Shown: positions 1 to 8,906 of the stretch, piece after piece
Layout: the number at the start of each line of letters is the position of its first letter
Numbering within the stretch: the stretch's first letter is position 1
Assembly: GCA_910584865.1 (NCBI GenBank)
Contig: CAJUCE010000009.1
Location: forward strand, 62,001-126,000
Direction of reading: 5' to 3'
DNA: 64,000 bases
DNA from: an uncultured Acetatifactor sp.
Lineage (GTDB): Bacteria; Bacillota; Clostridia; Lachnospirales; Lachnospiraceae
Notes under the pieces: model-generated
What the model was told of the DNA's origin: nothing
What the model saw: the letters and a program-made list of their open reading frames with translations, nothing else
Database searches by the model: none
Position numbers and translations under genes: made by a program

Positions 1-82
1 AACAGGCCCCGGCCGGAATAAAATGTCTATACGGCATGCGGCTATGGGATGCCCGTTCCCCCATAAAAAAGGAGGACACCAA

Positions 83-946
83 ATGGATTACAACCAGAAC
101 ACCAACCCCACAAACCCCGCAGAACAGCAGCAGTTCCTGCTCCCCACAGCAGCGATGGACAGCGGGTTCACCTCGGAAGAGCTGGCAGAGGACATGGACG
201 GCATGCAGATGAACTTCCCCAGGGTGAAGATCCCTTCCGGAGGCGCGCTGCAGTACGAGATTCCCACCGGCGACCCGGACAACCCGGACTATGCAAAGAC
301 CCTCACCGGGGTCATCCTCTTCAACCACCCCAACAATGCCTACTGGCCCGAGGGCAGCGAGTATGATGAAAATTCCACGCCCCTCTGCTCTTCCACCGAT
401 GGAAGACTGGGCATCGGCAGCCCCGGCGGCGCCTGCGCCAGCTGCGCTATGAACGTATTCGGCTCTGCCACGGAAGGAAAAGGGAAGGCCTGCAAGAATA
501 TGCGGACACTCTACTTCCTCCGAAGCGGCGAGTTTATCCCTCTGCAGCTCAACCTGCCACCCACCAGCCTGAAACCTTTCCGTCTGTTCATCAGCAGGAC
601 TTTCGGCTTCCGCAGGCGTGCGACCTATGGCAGTGTGGTGGAGATCGGCCTTAAGAAGATGAACAACGGCAGGGACGATTACAGCGTTGCCACTTTCCGC
701 CTCGTGTCAGACCTCTCCGGAGACGAGCTGGTACAGGTGAGGGACTATGCCAACAGCTTCAAGGAACAGATCAGGAACATGCTCCAGCAGCGTGCTGAAA
801 CTGCGGAACCCCAGCCGGATGGCAATGTCTATGGCTATGCAGCCAATGATGCCGCCAGCATGGACACTGCCCCTGCCGCAGATGCATCCGGACAGCCCTA
901 CTATGGCCAGCCCATTTACGGGGACTGCGAGGCGCTTCCTGCGTAA
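83..946 (+). CDS. Conserved mobile-element protein with four-Cys motif, function unknown
   Basis: A 287-residue soluble protein. I chose the ATG at 83 because AAGGAGG lies eight bases before it; an upstream in-frame ATG at 23 has no such site. Residues 1-40 are Asn/Gln/Pro-rich and look disordered. A compact core covers about residues 40-235 and carries four cysteines (about C102, C118, C121, C137, the middle two as CASC) that could bind zinc. A Tyr/Pro/Gly-rich tail follows. It opens a plus-strand series with the sigma-like and DUF5688 genes. The core with Cys pair and FG motif recalls phage-like single-stranded-DNA or recombination proteins, but that is only an impression; I do not recognise a named family. 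Confidence 0.8.
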   Translation: MDYNQNTNPTNPAEQQQFLLPTAAMDSGFTSEELAEDMDGMQMNFPRVKIPSGGALQYEIPTGDPDNPDYAKTLTGVILFNHPNNAYWPEGSEYDENSTPLCSSTDGRLGIGSPGGACASCAMNVFGSATEGKGKACKNMRTLYFLRSGEFIPLQLNLPPTSLKPFRLFISRTFGFRRRATYGSVVEIGLKKMNNGRDDYSVATFRLVSDLSGDELVQVRDYANSFKEQIRNMLQQRAETAEPQPDGNVYGYAANDAASMDTAPAADASGQPYYGQPIYGDCEALPA

Positions 947-965
947 TAACTGCAACTAACCGTTT

Positions 966-1030
966 TACGGCATAATGCCGTATATTATGTCTGCAAGGGA
1001 TTTCCTGGTTTTTATCAGGGAGTCCCTTGC
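966..1030 (+). terminator. Two consecutive stem-loops after the first gene
   Basis: A small hairpin (TACGGCAT paired with ATGCCGTA, 966-982) is followed by a larger one: GCAAGGGA at 993-1000 pairs with TCCCTTGC at 1023-1030, with an inner CCTG/CAGG pairing. TCTATTTTA follows. It separates the first gene from the sigma-like gene, whose ribosome site starts 10 bases later. It could be an intrinsic terminator or a partial attenuator; the U-tract is weak. Confidence 0.55.
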
Positions 1031-1052
1031 TCTATTTTAGGAGGAAAATTTA

Positions 1053-1592
1053 ATGAAGTGCGAAATACCGTTAACACCCGAACAAAAAATTTTTGCAACC
1101 CAAAATCATGACTTGATTTATAAATTTCTCAATGAAAACCATTTATCAGAAGACGATTTTTATGATGTAATCGCAATCGGATACCTTCGATCTATTCGTC
1201 GCTTCTTTTCTAATCCTCAATTACATCAGTATTCTTTTTGCACTGTTGCCTGGAAAGGGATGCAGGGTGCACTAAATGACTACAACAAAGCGCAACATGG
1301 TCAAAGGCATACGGCTAACATTCTTAGCATTCACACTGAATTAGGCGATGAAATTTTTTCATTAGAAGAGAGTTTTATGCGATACAAAGATTTAATGACC
1401 CAGTTAGAAGTCGAACTTCTCCTGCACGACCTCGCAAAGCGTGTCTCCAAACAGCAGATGGAAATCGTGCGGATGAGATCCCATGGTTACAATCTCCAGG
1501 ATATAGCTACCCGCCAGAATACTTCCACAAAACGTATCAGGAAGCTTTTAGAAGAAGTACGCAGCGTGCTCACGGAACTCTGTTATGGATAA
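1053..1592 (+). CDS. Sigma-70-like RNA polymerase factor, small
   Basis: A 179-residue protein with AGGAGGAAAATTTA before its ATG. Residues 20-80 (YKFLNENHLSEDDFYDVIAI, then an RSIRRFF stretch) have the look of sigma region 2, and residues 120-175 look like region 4: acidic helices, then VSKQQMEIVRMRSHGYNLQD and a helix-turn-helix ending TSTKRIRKLLEEVRSVL. This layout matches short sigma-like or phage late-regulator proteins of Firmicutes elements. The gene is AT-richer than its neighbours. It may direct polymerase to promoters of the element; that role is inferred from domain layout only. It lacks the long linker of housekeeping sigma factors. Confidence 0.65.
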   Translation: MKCEIPLTPEQKIFATQNHDLIYKFLNENHLSEDDFYDVIAIGYLRSIRRFFSNPQLHQYSFCTVAWKGMQGALNDYNKAQHGQRHTANILSIHTELGDEIFSLEESFMRYKDLMTQLEVELLLHDLAKRVSKQQMEIVRMRSHGYNLQDIATRQNTSTKRIRKLLEEVRSVLTELCYG

Positions 1593-1703
1593 TTTCCATG
1601 AATTCGCTGGTTTCAAAATGCTATACTGCCCTTTTCAAATAAGAGCAGGTTATTCTCTCAAATACAAACCTAAATTCCACCCAAAGAAAGGAGCATTAAA
1701 AGA

Positions 1704-1958
1704 ATGAAATCAAAGAAAGAAATCAAAAAGTCGCTCGAACTCTGTGGCAATCTCCTCTGCCCCCTTGTCACCGGACAGTACGCCGTGTTCAAAGCCAATG
1801 GCAAAATCTACCGCACCTCAACGGTAAAGGCAATCCATGAAGTGACAGCTGACCGCATCCACTTTGAGACAGAGAATACCCATTACCACCTTTTTCTGTC
1901 CCCTTACCCGGCGGCCATCATCTGCCAGTTTCCTCTGGAACCAGCGGCATGCGCCTGA
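1704..1958 (+). CDS. Small hypothetical protein, 84 residues
   Basis: Starts with ATG after AAAGAAAGGAGC. It begins with a Lys-rich segment (MKSKKEIKKSLEL) and then alternates short beta-prone stretches (GQYAVFKANGKIYRTSTVKAI and so on), suggesting a small beta fold. No membrane segment or known motif. It lies between the sigma-like gene and the first DUF5688 gene. The strong ribosome site and clean length support it as real; function unknown. Confidence 0.55.
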   Translation: MKSKKEIKKSLELCGNLLCPLVTGQYAVFKANGKIYRTSTVKAIHEVTADRIHFETENTHYHLFLSPYPAAIICQFPLEPAACA

Positions 1959-2107
1959 TAACTGCCCATGGCAGCGTCTCATGACAGCTCAGGGCAGGAT
2001 CAAGCATCATTTGTGATAGTCCAACACAAACATCCATTCCAGGCTGCCAGCACCATGGCAGCCTGCCCATGTAACAATCGACAGCGGCAGAGCCGCACTT
2101 GTTTCCG

Positions 2108-2140
2108 GCAGGACAGGCAGACAGCCCGTCCTGCTTTTTT
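2108..2140 (+). terminator. Intrinsic terminator or attenuator directly before a DUF5688 gene
   Basis: GCAGGAC (2108-2114) pairs perfectly with GTCCTGC (2128-2134), followed by TTTTTT (2135-2140). AAGGAGG of the next gene begins at once at 2141. Because the ribosome site abuts the U-tract, this may act as a leader attenuator rather than a plain gene-end terminator. The 1959-2107 stretch upstream contains no gene I can support. Confidence 0.7.
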
Positions 2141-2152
2141 AAGGAGGGACAC

Positions 2153-3013
2153 ATGAACATCAAGGAATTTTCAGAAAAAATACGCTCCACCCTGGCCGTT
2201 TCCTTAAACAGGGAAGTCCAGCTCAAAGAAACACTGAAGTTCAACAATGTCCGCCACTACGGAATCGTGGTCGTGGAGTCCGAAAAAGGCTTAAGTCCCA
2301 CAATCTATCTGGAGAAGCTGTTCGCGGACTTCCAGAACGGCAAAAGCATGAATGCCATACTGAATATCATCACCGACATATACCAGCGGGACAGGCCAAA
2401 GCAGCCTGTCAACACGGAATGGATCCAGCATTTCGACCAGGCCAGGGATACGGTGTTCTATTTTCTCATCAATTATAATGCCAACCAGGAACTTCTGGCC
2501 CAGATGCCCCATTTCAGGTATCTGGACCTTGCAGTCGTGTTCGGCATGAAATCCGGCCTTAAGAACACCCCGGGAACCATCACCGTCTTCAATAACCATC
2601 TTGACATGTGGGGCATTACGGCGGAGGAACTGTTCTCCATTGCGGAGACAAACACCCCACTGCTTTACCCCCTGCAGGTCTCCTGCATGCCGGATTTTGT
2701 CCCGGGAAAAACTATCCCCGGGCATCCTTCCCAGATGTACATACTGACTAATTCGTACCATACATACGGGGCAGCTGCTATCCGCTACAAAGACGCACTG
2801 AAGGGCTTTTCCCTGCTCATGGGGCGCGATGTCCTGCTCCTGCCGGACTCCATCCACCAGATGGTGCTTCTCCCCCTGGAAAAGGGAGAAGATCCGGGAT
2901 CCTACCGGGATATGGTCCGCTCGGCAAATGAAAATTTCACCGATATCTCCCAGTTCCTCTCCAACAGCGTCTATCTCTACAAAAGGGATACCGGGGAAAT
3001 TGAGGCTGTCTAA
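2153..3013 (+). CDS. DUF5688 family protein, copy 1
   Basis: A 286-residue protein starting at ATG 2153, ten bases after AAGGAGG. The DUF5688 pattern is clear: N-terminal helix (MNIKEFSEKIRSTL), the TIYLEKLF segment near residue 50, the LDLAVVFG segment near 125, an HLDMWGI segment near 147, MYILTNSYHTYGAAAIRY near 195-215, and the end pattern DVLLLPDSIHQMVLLPL with YKRDTGEIE. Function is unknown for the family, which is common on Clostridia mobile elements. Paralogues lie at 4341-5237 and 27064-27969, so one element keeps three diverged copies. The family is soluble with no catalytic motif that I can see. Confidence 0.85.
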   Translation: MNIKEFSEKIRSTLAVSLNREVQLKETLKFNNVRHYGIVVVESEKGLSPTIYLEKLFADFQNGKSMNAILNIITDIYQRDRPKQPVNTEWIQHFDQARDTVFYFLINYNANQELLAQMPHFRYLDLAVVFGMKSGLKNTPGTITVFNNHLDMWGITAEELFSIAETNTPLLYPLQVSCMPDFVPGKTIPGHPSQMYILTNSYHTYGAAAIRYKDALKGFSLLMGRDVLLLPDSIHQMVLLPLEKGEDPGSYRDMVRSANENFTDISQFLSNSVYLYKRDTGEIEAV

Positions 3014-3034
3014 GCTCCCATCCATATAGGCTGC

Positions 3035-3069
3035 GCAGGGTGCCGGCTCTTCCAAAGAGCCCACCCTGC
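3035..3069 (+). terminator. Strong stem-loop after DUF5688 copy 1
   Basis: GCAGGGTG (3035-3042) pairs with CACCCTGC (3062-3069), and GGCTCTT pairs with AAGAGCC inside it, giving a long GC-rich stem with a three-base loop. There is no T-tract on the plus strand, so it may protect mRNA ends or terminate weakly. The remaining bases up to 3213 show no other feature except the ribosome site AAAGGAGG of the next gene. Confidence 0.5.
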
Positions 3070-3213
3070 CCCAGTCTGCCCATGTCTGAAATGTTTTCCC
3101 ATGCCTGCAAAGAACCTCTTTCTCACCAATCCACCCACAATCTACAGACCGTACTCAGTTTATCACGGTAAAAAAACAGCAATCAAACCACACCCCCACA
3201 GAAAGGAGGCCAA

Positions 3214-4113
3214 ATGGATCTACTCACAAAATTCTCATCCATAGAAATCAAGCCGGACACCCGCATCTCGGAAGCCGACCGCACTTTCTGCCAGGCACAC
3301 CAGGCTGCCTATGACGCCGCCAGGGAAGCCCTGCAGGAGCTAGAATTCTTCTGGGAGGACATGCAGCGCCAGCAGCAGGAAGCACTGGCCCCCACTGATG
3401 CTTCCTATGAGTCCTACCTCACTGTGCGCAATAAGATGTACCTCTCCGGGGAAAACATTCGGGAACAGCGCCGCTCCCTCCATCCCGTCTTCATCGATAA
3501 GCTTATAAATTATTTCAACAGCGCCTACCACCTGACTATCCGCACCGAGGACATAAAGGAGAACCTTCTCCCCCATGAACCTTCCTACCGCTTTGGCCAG
3601 GACGTTAAACAGCAGGCAGAAGAATACGCCGCTGCCCTGGACAGCCTCGCGCTCCATTACACCGATGTCCTGGAACAGCTTTTCCTCCGGACCAGCGGCC
3701 GGGAACTGGCGGAAGCAGCCGTCTTTGACCTGAAAGAGAAGTGCCGCCGGGCAGCCTGGGACAGCAGAAACAGCAAGCCGAATTTTACCCTGAAAAAGAC
3801 AGTCCTGCAGCTTGATTATGCCTGCAGCTACAGGAGCTACCGCTACCATGGCTCCTGGGAGATTCTTCAGCAGACCATAAACATCCTAAATGGAATCGCC
3901 CACTTTGAAGCGGGGGGCTTCTCCTGCATCCCCGGCAGCCTGTAGCAGATTATACAGGGCCGCCTGGATGACAGCGCCATCGAGTTTGCTGACTGCGGGA
4001 AAGTCCAGTCCATGAGGCTGTACAAGAACCACCGGACAGACATCAAATTCCACACGGAAGAATATGCCAGGAAATTCGTAGAGGAATATCTGGGCACCGT
4101 GCCGCCCTGCTGA
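3214..4113 (+). pseudogene. DUF4942-like gene interrupted by an in-frame TAG codon
   Basis: Starts with ATG after AGAAAGGAGG. The first 243 residues run to TAG at 3943-3945. The same frame then continues for 55 codons with sensible protein (residues such as QIIQGRLDDSAIEFADCGKV, then KFHTEEYARKFVEEYLG) to TGA at 4111-4113. Read through, the product is 299 residues and ends in a natural-looking C-terminus. The N-terminal part has helical segments and a central FIDKLINYFNSAYHL motif that recalls DUF4942 proteins, often found beside methyltransferase genes; I hold this family name only loosely. Either the gene is newly inactivated, the 243-residue form is sufficient, or TAG is suppressed. No frameshift is seen. 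Confidence 0.65.
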
Positions 4114-4340
4114 CTTCCGGCGCATGTGCAGGACGGCCTAAGTGGATTGCCGACAGGAATCATCCGCGCTGGCAGCTACCGTCCTCTGGCCCTGCCATGC
4201 GCTGCCACCCGGAACCCGCCACTACAATGAGGATGCCATATATGTGACCAGAACGCCATTTCCCTTTATTGCTTTCCCATGTTATGGCATGCCTGTCCAG
4301 AAAACATTTTATTTTTTGAGAAAATCGGAGGAAGAAAAAC

Positions 4341-5237
4341 ATGCGTGAAAAATTAGTAGAAGAAATCAAAACGGCTGTCTATAGGCAATATGGCGATGAC
4401 TATGAAGTCCAGTTCTATGAAACCACCGACCCCGGCGGCTCATCCTTCCCCACCGTTGTGATCCGTACCCCGATGGAAAACATATGCCCGGCAATCCGCA
4501 TTGACCACCTGCTGTCCAAAATGAGATGCGGTTTTGTCGATAGGAAAGAAGCAACCGCCGAATTCATGGACTTCTATGACAAAATCTATGACATCAGCCA
4601 GTATACCAAGTGCATCCCCCACATTGACAGGGAATATGTCCTGAACACAGTGACCTACCGGCTTGTGAATACAGAGAAGGAAGCCCCACGGCTGGACCAT
4701 CTCCCCCATAAGGAGCTGCTTGACCTGTCCGTAATCTATTCCATCCCCATAGACATCGGCAAAACTCGGGACGAATACATCATCGTGGACAATGCCCTCT
4801 GCGAAAGGCTCTCCATCAGCCCTGACGAGCTGCAGGAAGCCGCTGAACTGCACACGGACTTCCAGGGGTTCCGGATAACGCCGTACACTCCCTGCCCCAC
4901 TGCAGTGCTGGACGCGGAGACCGATGACAGCAGCCTATGGGTACTGACCTCCAGAAACGGCACTAACGGGGCCGTAGTCCTGCTCTATCCTTATTATCTA
5001 AGGAAGCTGTCCGGGCGGTTGAAAAAAGACCTCTACCTAATTGCCTCCAGCAAAGACCGAATCATCGCCGCCCCCGTAGAGAAAGGCACAGACCTGCAGG
5101 CCCTCCGGGACACGGCAGACAGGATAAATTCCTCCCATGTCCCCAGACAGTCCCTTACCAGCACCATTTACCGGTTCCGCCGCAGGGGCGGTAAACTGGA
5201 AATAGTACCTGAACAGAAAGGAAGTGACCCCCATTGA
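4341..5237 (+). CDS. DUF5688 family protein, copy 2
   Basis: A 298-residue protein with CGGAGGAAGAAAAAC before its ATG. It has the DUF5688 order: N-terminal helix with charged residues, AIRIDHLL near residue 55, the HKELLDLSVIYSIPIDIG stretch near 125-145, a region ending in LWVLTSRNGTNGAVVLLYP near 200, and LYLIASSKDRIIAAPVEKG near 235. It is strongly diverged from copies 1 and 3, so these are old paralogues. Its stop TGA (5235-5237) overlaps the TTG start of the methyltransferase-helicase gene, so the two are probably translationally coupled and may work together. The 4114-4340 stretch upstream has no supported gene. Confidence 0.85.
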   Translation: MREKLVEEIKTAVYRQYGDDYEVQFYETTDPGGSSFPTVVIRTPMENICPAIRIDHLLSKMRCGFVDRKEATAEFMDFYDKIYDISQYTKCIPHIDREYVLNTVTYRLVNTEKEAPRLDHLPHKELLDLSVIYSIPIDIGKTRDEYIIVDNALCERLSISPDELQEAAELHTDFQGFRITPYTPCPTAVLDAETDDSSLWVLTSRNGTNGAVVLLYPYYLRKLSGRLKKDLYLIASSKDRIIAAPVEKGTDLQALRDTADRINSSHVPRQSLTSTIYRFRRRGGKLEIVPEQKGSDPH

Positions 5238-8200
5238 AATATTCCCACCACGGGGAGAAAATCCCCCAGGACCAGCGGAAGGCACTGAACGAAAAGGTTC
5301 TTTACCTGATCGACAGCGGCCTTCCTGCAGACTGCCCCGTCACCCCGGAGGACATCTACAACGCCTACACCGGGGACGGCGGCCTCCACGGGCTGAACCG
5401 TGAGGACTATGACAGCTACAATGCCTTCAGCCAGGCGAAAAAGGAGATGGAGAACGGCCAGTTCTTCACCCCGCACCGCCTCTGCAGGCTGGTTGCGGAA
5501 TGCCTCAAGCCCTCCGAGAGCAGCCTTATTGCAGACTTAACCTGCGGCATGGGGAATTTCTTCAACTTCATGCCTACGGAGTCCAACCTCTACGGCTGCG
5601 ACATAGACCCGAAAGCGGTAAAAGTAGCAAGGTTTCTCTATCCGGATGCCAGCATCGAATGCCGGGACATCCGCTCCTGGCATCCGGGGACACGCTTCGA
5701 CTACATAGTCGGCAACCCGCCCTTCCACCTGAAATGGCGGACGGAGGGCGGCAGGGAGCTCCCCTCCCAGATGTACTTCTGCTTAAAGGCCGCGGCGCTC
5801 CTGAAGCCCCTGGGCATCCTGGCCCTCATCGTCCCCCGCTCTTTCCTGGGGGACTCCTTTACCGACAAGGGCCAGATAAAGGAGATGGAATCGGATTACA
5901 GCTTTCTGGGGCAGCTCCTGCTCCCGGAAGATGCCTTTTCCTCCCTGGGCGTAAGCCGCTTCCCCACAAAGCTGCAGTTCTGGCAGCGGAAAAGCAGCGC
6001 CCCCGGATGGAAGCCAACGCCATACCGGACGGCAGAGGACTGTATCCTGCCAAAGGGCTTCGATATCCCCACGGAAGCCGCCCGCATCCACCGGGAAATG
6101 CTGGTCTATGCCAAATCCACACTGGAAGACGGCCAGGCAAAGATCCTGCTGGAGCTGGCAAAGGCACACCCAGCCAAAGGCGACTTCCGCTACCAGTCCC
6201 AGAAACTGCTCTACCAGATCAAGGCGCACCCAGCCACCAGACAGCAGTACGCCAAATGCTGCGAATACCTCCACCGCTTCTATACCCAGCAGCAGCCCAG
6301 CGACATGAATTTTGAGGAATGGTGCAAAGTCCGCATCACGGAGAAGAAAGCCCTCACCTACCTGCGCAGCGCCCTAAGGAAACAGGTGCCCGCACCGAAG
6401 AAAGAGGGCCTCTTCCTGGTAAAGCGGGACAGCGAGTTCGCCTACAAGGCTTATGGCGCCGCCGCAAGAAAGAAGCTGAAAGACGGCAGCCACCTCCCCG
6501 TCCCCATCTGCCAGGCAGTGCTGGACAACAACCCGGGAGCCTTCCCGGGATATGAGCGCCTGCTCCGGAAAAAGCGCAGGGAGTATGAATGCCAGAGCCG
6601 CCCCTTTGCGGAGATGGAGGAAGATGCAGATATCGGGGCATGGCTCTCCGGTTTCACCCTCTGGGACGCCTCCCTGATGGAAGAAATCCGGCTCAATGAG
6701 ATACAGCTCCACGACATCAACCTGATCCTCCAGAAGCGCTACGCCCTCCTGCAGTGGGAGCAGGGCAGCGGAAAGACCCTAGCCGGCATCGCTGTTGGGC
6801 TCTACCGCATGGAACACCAGAACATACACAGCACCTGGGTAGTCTCCTCCGCCATCTCCATCCGCAACAACTGGAACGTGGTGCTGGAAAACTATGGGCT
6901 GCCCTATCTCTTCGTCCAGAAGCCCAAAGACTTACGGCGCATCCGGCCCGGGTGCTTCGTCCTGTTCACCCTGAACATGGTGAGCGCCCATAAGAAGCTG
7001 CTGCGCAGCTACCTGAAGCGTATCCGGTGGAACATCCAGCTGGTCCTGGACGAGAGCGACGAGATCTCCAACCCGAACAGCGCAAGGAGCCAGGCAGTGC
7101 TCTCCTGCTTCCGCCGCTGCCGGATGAAGCTGCTCACCACAGGGACAAGCACGAGGAACAACATCTCGGAGTTCGCACCGCAGTTAGAGCTGCTCTACAA
7201 CAACTCCGTCAACATGGTCTCCTGGAACCGCTTCGTCTACCGCCACGGCAGGAACAAGGACGGCGACGACGATGACGGGCCTAACCGGAATGTCAACCCT
7301 TACTACGGCAGGCCCATCCCCGCCTACAAGAAAGGCTACTCCCTGTTCGCTGCCTCCCACCTGCCGGAAAAGGTCACCGTCTTCGGCATGGAGAAGCGCA
7401 CCCAGGACATCTACAATGCGGAGGTGCTGAACCGCCTTCTGGACAAGACCGTCATCACAAGGACTTTCGAGGAAGTGGCCTGCAAGGACATCAAGCGGAT
7501 CCACCAGGTGCTGCTCCAGTTCCCGCCGGAGGAAAAAGCAGTGTACAAGAAAGCCATCAATGAATTTTACAAGATGCGGGAGAACTACTTCGCCTCCACC
7601 GGCAACTCCAGGAAGGACGCCATGATGCGTCTGGTCCAGCAGATTGTCCTGCTCCTGCGGATCGGCGCGGCACCGGACACCCTGCAGGAATATACCGGGG
7701 ATACCCCCGTCAAGGTCATGACGGCAGTGGAGATGGCAGCGGAATGGGAAAATGAAATAATCGCCATCGGCGTGCGACACAAGGTGGTGCTGGACTCCTA
7801 TGCAAAGGCAATCCGGGAATACCTGCCGGAGCGCCCCCTTTTCACCGTCACCGGGGACAGTACCAGCTTTGCCAAAAGGCGCGCCCTGCGCCAGGAGCTG
7901 AAAGACAGCGGCAACGGGATCCTGCTCTGCACCCAGCAGAGCCTCCCCTCCAGCGTAAATTTTGAATATGTGGACAAGGTCATCATCCCGGAGCTCCACT
8001 ACAACAACTCCGGCATGAGCCAGTTCTACTTCCGGTTCATCCGCTACACCTCCACCCGGCACAAGGACATCTATTTCCTCACCTATGCGGGCAGCATCGA
8101 GTCCAACCTGATGCAGATGGTGCTGGCAAAGGAGAAGCTGAACCTGTTCATGAAAGGGCAGGACGTGGACCTGGATGAGATCTATGAGAAGTTCGACGTG

Positions 8201-8290
8201 GACTTTGACCTGCTCTCCCTCCTGATGAAGCAGGAGAAAGACGAGAACGGCGTGCTCCGCATCAGGTGGGGCGAACAGAAAATAGCATGA
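5234..8290 (+). CDS. N6-adenine DNA methyltransferase fused to an SNF2/DEAD-type helicase
   Basis: A 1018-residue fusion. The start is TTG at 5234, overlapping the upstream stop, with AAAGGAAG before it; the next ATG is 71 codons in and would remove part of the methyltransferase. Residues 75-270 form a class I methyltransferase: GQFFTP, the AdoMet motif DLTCGMGNFF (about 101-110) and catalytic NPPF (161-164). Residues 490-1000 form a superfamily 2 helicase: Walker A WEQGSGKT (508-515), DESD Walker B (606-609), TTGTSTRNN (about 635) and C-terminal motifs around LLCTQQSLPSSVNFE and a Gln/Arg-rich motif VI. No nuclease motif was seen. Such fusions on mobile elements are linked to self-modification and protection from host restriction; that role is inferred. 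Confidence 0.85.
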   Translation: MKYSHHGEKIPQDQRKALNEKVLYLIDSGLPADCPVTPEDIYNAYTGDGGLHGLNREDYDSYNAFSQAKKEMENGQFFTPHRLCRLVAECLKPSESSLIADLTCGMGNFFNFMPTESNLYGCDIDPKAVKVARFLYPDASIECRDIRSWHPGTRFDYIVGNPPFHLKWRTEGGRELPSQMYFCLKAAALLKPLGILALIVPRSFLGDSFTDKGQIKEMESDYSFLGQLLLPEDAFSSLGVSRFPTKLQFWQRKSSAPGWKPTPYRTAEDCILPKGFDIPTEAARIHREMLVYAKSTLEDGQAKILLELAKAHPAKGDFRYQSQKLLYQIKAHPATRQQYAKCCEYLHRFYTQQQPSDMNFEEWCKVRITEKKALTYLRSALRKQVPAPKKEGLFLVKRDSEFAYKAYGAAARKKLKDGSHLPVPICQAVLDNNPGAFPGYERLLRKKRREYECQSRPFAEMEEDADIGAWLSGFTLWDASLMEEIRLNEIQLHDINLILQKRYALLQWEQGSGKTLAGIAVGLYRMEHQNIHSTWVVSSAISIRNNWNVVLENYGLPYLFVQKPKDLRRIRPGCFVLFTLNMVSAHKKLLRSYLKRIRWNIQLVLDESDEISNPNSARSQAVLSCFRRCRMKLLTTGTSTRNNISEFAPQLELLYNNSVNMVSWNRFVYRHGRNKDGDDDDGPNRNVNPYYGRPIPAYKKGYSLFAASHLPEKVTVFGMEKRTQDIYNAEVLNRLLDKTVITRTFEEVACKDIKRIHQVLLQFPPEEKAVYKKAINEFYKMRENYFASTGNSRKDAMMRLVQQIVLLLRIGAAPDTLQEYTGDTPVKVMTAVEMAAEWENEIIAIGVRHKVVLDSYAKAIREYLPERPLFTVTGDSTSFAKRRALRQELKDSGNGILLCTQQSLPSSVNFEYVDKVIIPELHYNNSGMSQFYFRFIRYTSTRHKDIYFLTYAGSIESNLMQMVLAKEKLNLFMKGQDVDLDEIYEKFDVDFDLLSLLMKQEKDENGVLRIRWGEQKIA

Positions 8291-8309
8291 AGAAAGAGAG
8301 GCAAGACGA

Positions 8310-8906
8310 ATGAATTTTTATGAGACAAAAATGGGAAATATCTTCTTTAACAGCCAGCTGCCGAAGCTGATCAGCGCACTCCAGGACATCGCTTCCGCCC
8401 TTTCGAGGCCTGCCCCTGCCACAAATCCGGACGGCACAGCCATTCAGAAACATGCCACTGCCACTAATCCGGACAGCATGGCTCTTCCGAAGCCAGCGCC
8501 TGCCACAAATGCGGGCAACACGCCCCTTCTGAACCCTGCCACTGTCACAAATTCGGGCGGTACAGCTTTCTTGAATCCTGTCCCTGCCATAAACATGGAC
8601 GGCATGGCAGACCCGGACTTCCTGCATGACCTCCTGTACTGGATGTATGAAACGGAAGTCTTCGGGAACAGGGAGCAGCTCGCCCCGTTTGATGCGGACG
8701 TCACCCAGGCGGAAAAAGCCCTCCTGCCCGCCCTGGGCCAGTCCCAGGAGCTGTTCGAGCAGTACCAGGCCGCCGTATCCAGGCGGAATGACGCAGAGAT
8801 AGAGCGTGCTTTCTGCAGCGGTTACCGCGCCGGCGCCAACGCATTTTTAAACGGCCTCTTCGCGCCGCAGCCCCAGCAGACAGGAGGTGCCCCGGATGGA
8901 GAATAA
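8310..8906 (+). CDS. Small protein with 14-residue tandem repeats
   Basis: A 198-residue protein starting 19 bases after the methyltransferase-helicase gene (ATG after GAGAGGCAAG). A short N-terminal helix is followed by five 14-residue repeats of the type (K/N)PAPATNPDGTA (residues 33-102), then a helical C-terminal domain (about 108-190) with motifs LLYWMYETEVFG and FCSGYRAGANAFLNGLF. The C-terminal part resembles short DUF6809-like proteins, an unverified impression. The repeats probably form a flexible spacer. The end overlaps the start of the next gene by 11 bases, suggesting coupling. Confidence 0.65.
   Translation: MNFYETKMGNIFFNSQLPKLISALQDIASALSRPAPATNPDGTAIQKHATATNPDSMALPKPAPATNAGNTPLLNPATVTNSGGTAFLNPVPAINMDGMADPDFLHDLLYWMYETEVFGNREQLAPFDADVTQAEKALLPALGQSQELFEQYQAAVSRRNDAEIERAFCSGYRAGANAFLNGLFAPQPQQTGGAPDGE
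8406..8615 (+). repeat. Five 42-bp in-frame tandem repeats
   Basis: Five degenerate 42-bp units with the shared core GCCACAAATCCGGAC or close variants. They are kept in frame and encode the Pro/Ala/Thr/Asn-rich spacer of the surrounding gene. Copy number may vary between strains by slippage. Confidence 0.75.

Noticed and set aside
3943..3945. Stop codon as selenocysteine or recoding site
   Set aside because: The codon is TAG, not TGA, and no recoding hairpin is evident; pyrrolysine use cannot be judged from this window.
5500..6315. Plus-strand 271-codon frame within the methyltransferase-helicase gene
   Set aside because: Pro/Arg/Gly-rich out-of-frame shadow of a gene with clear motifs.
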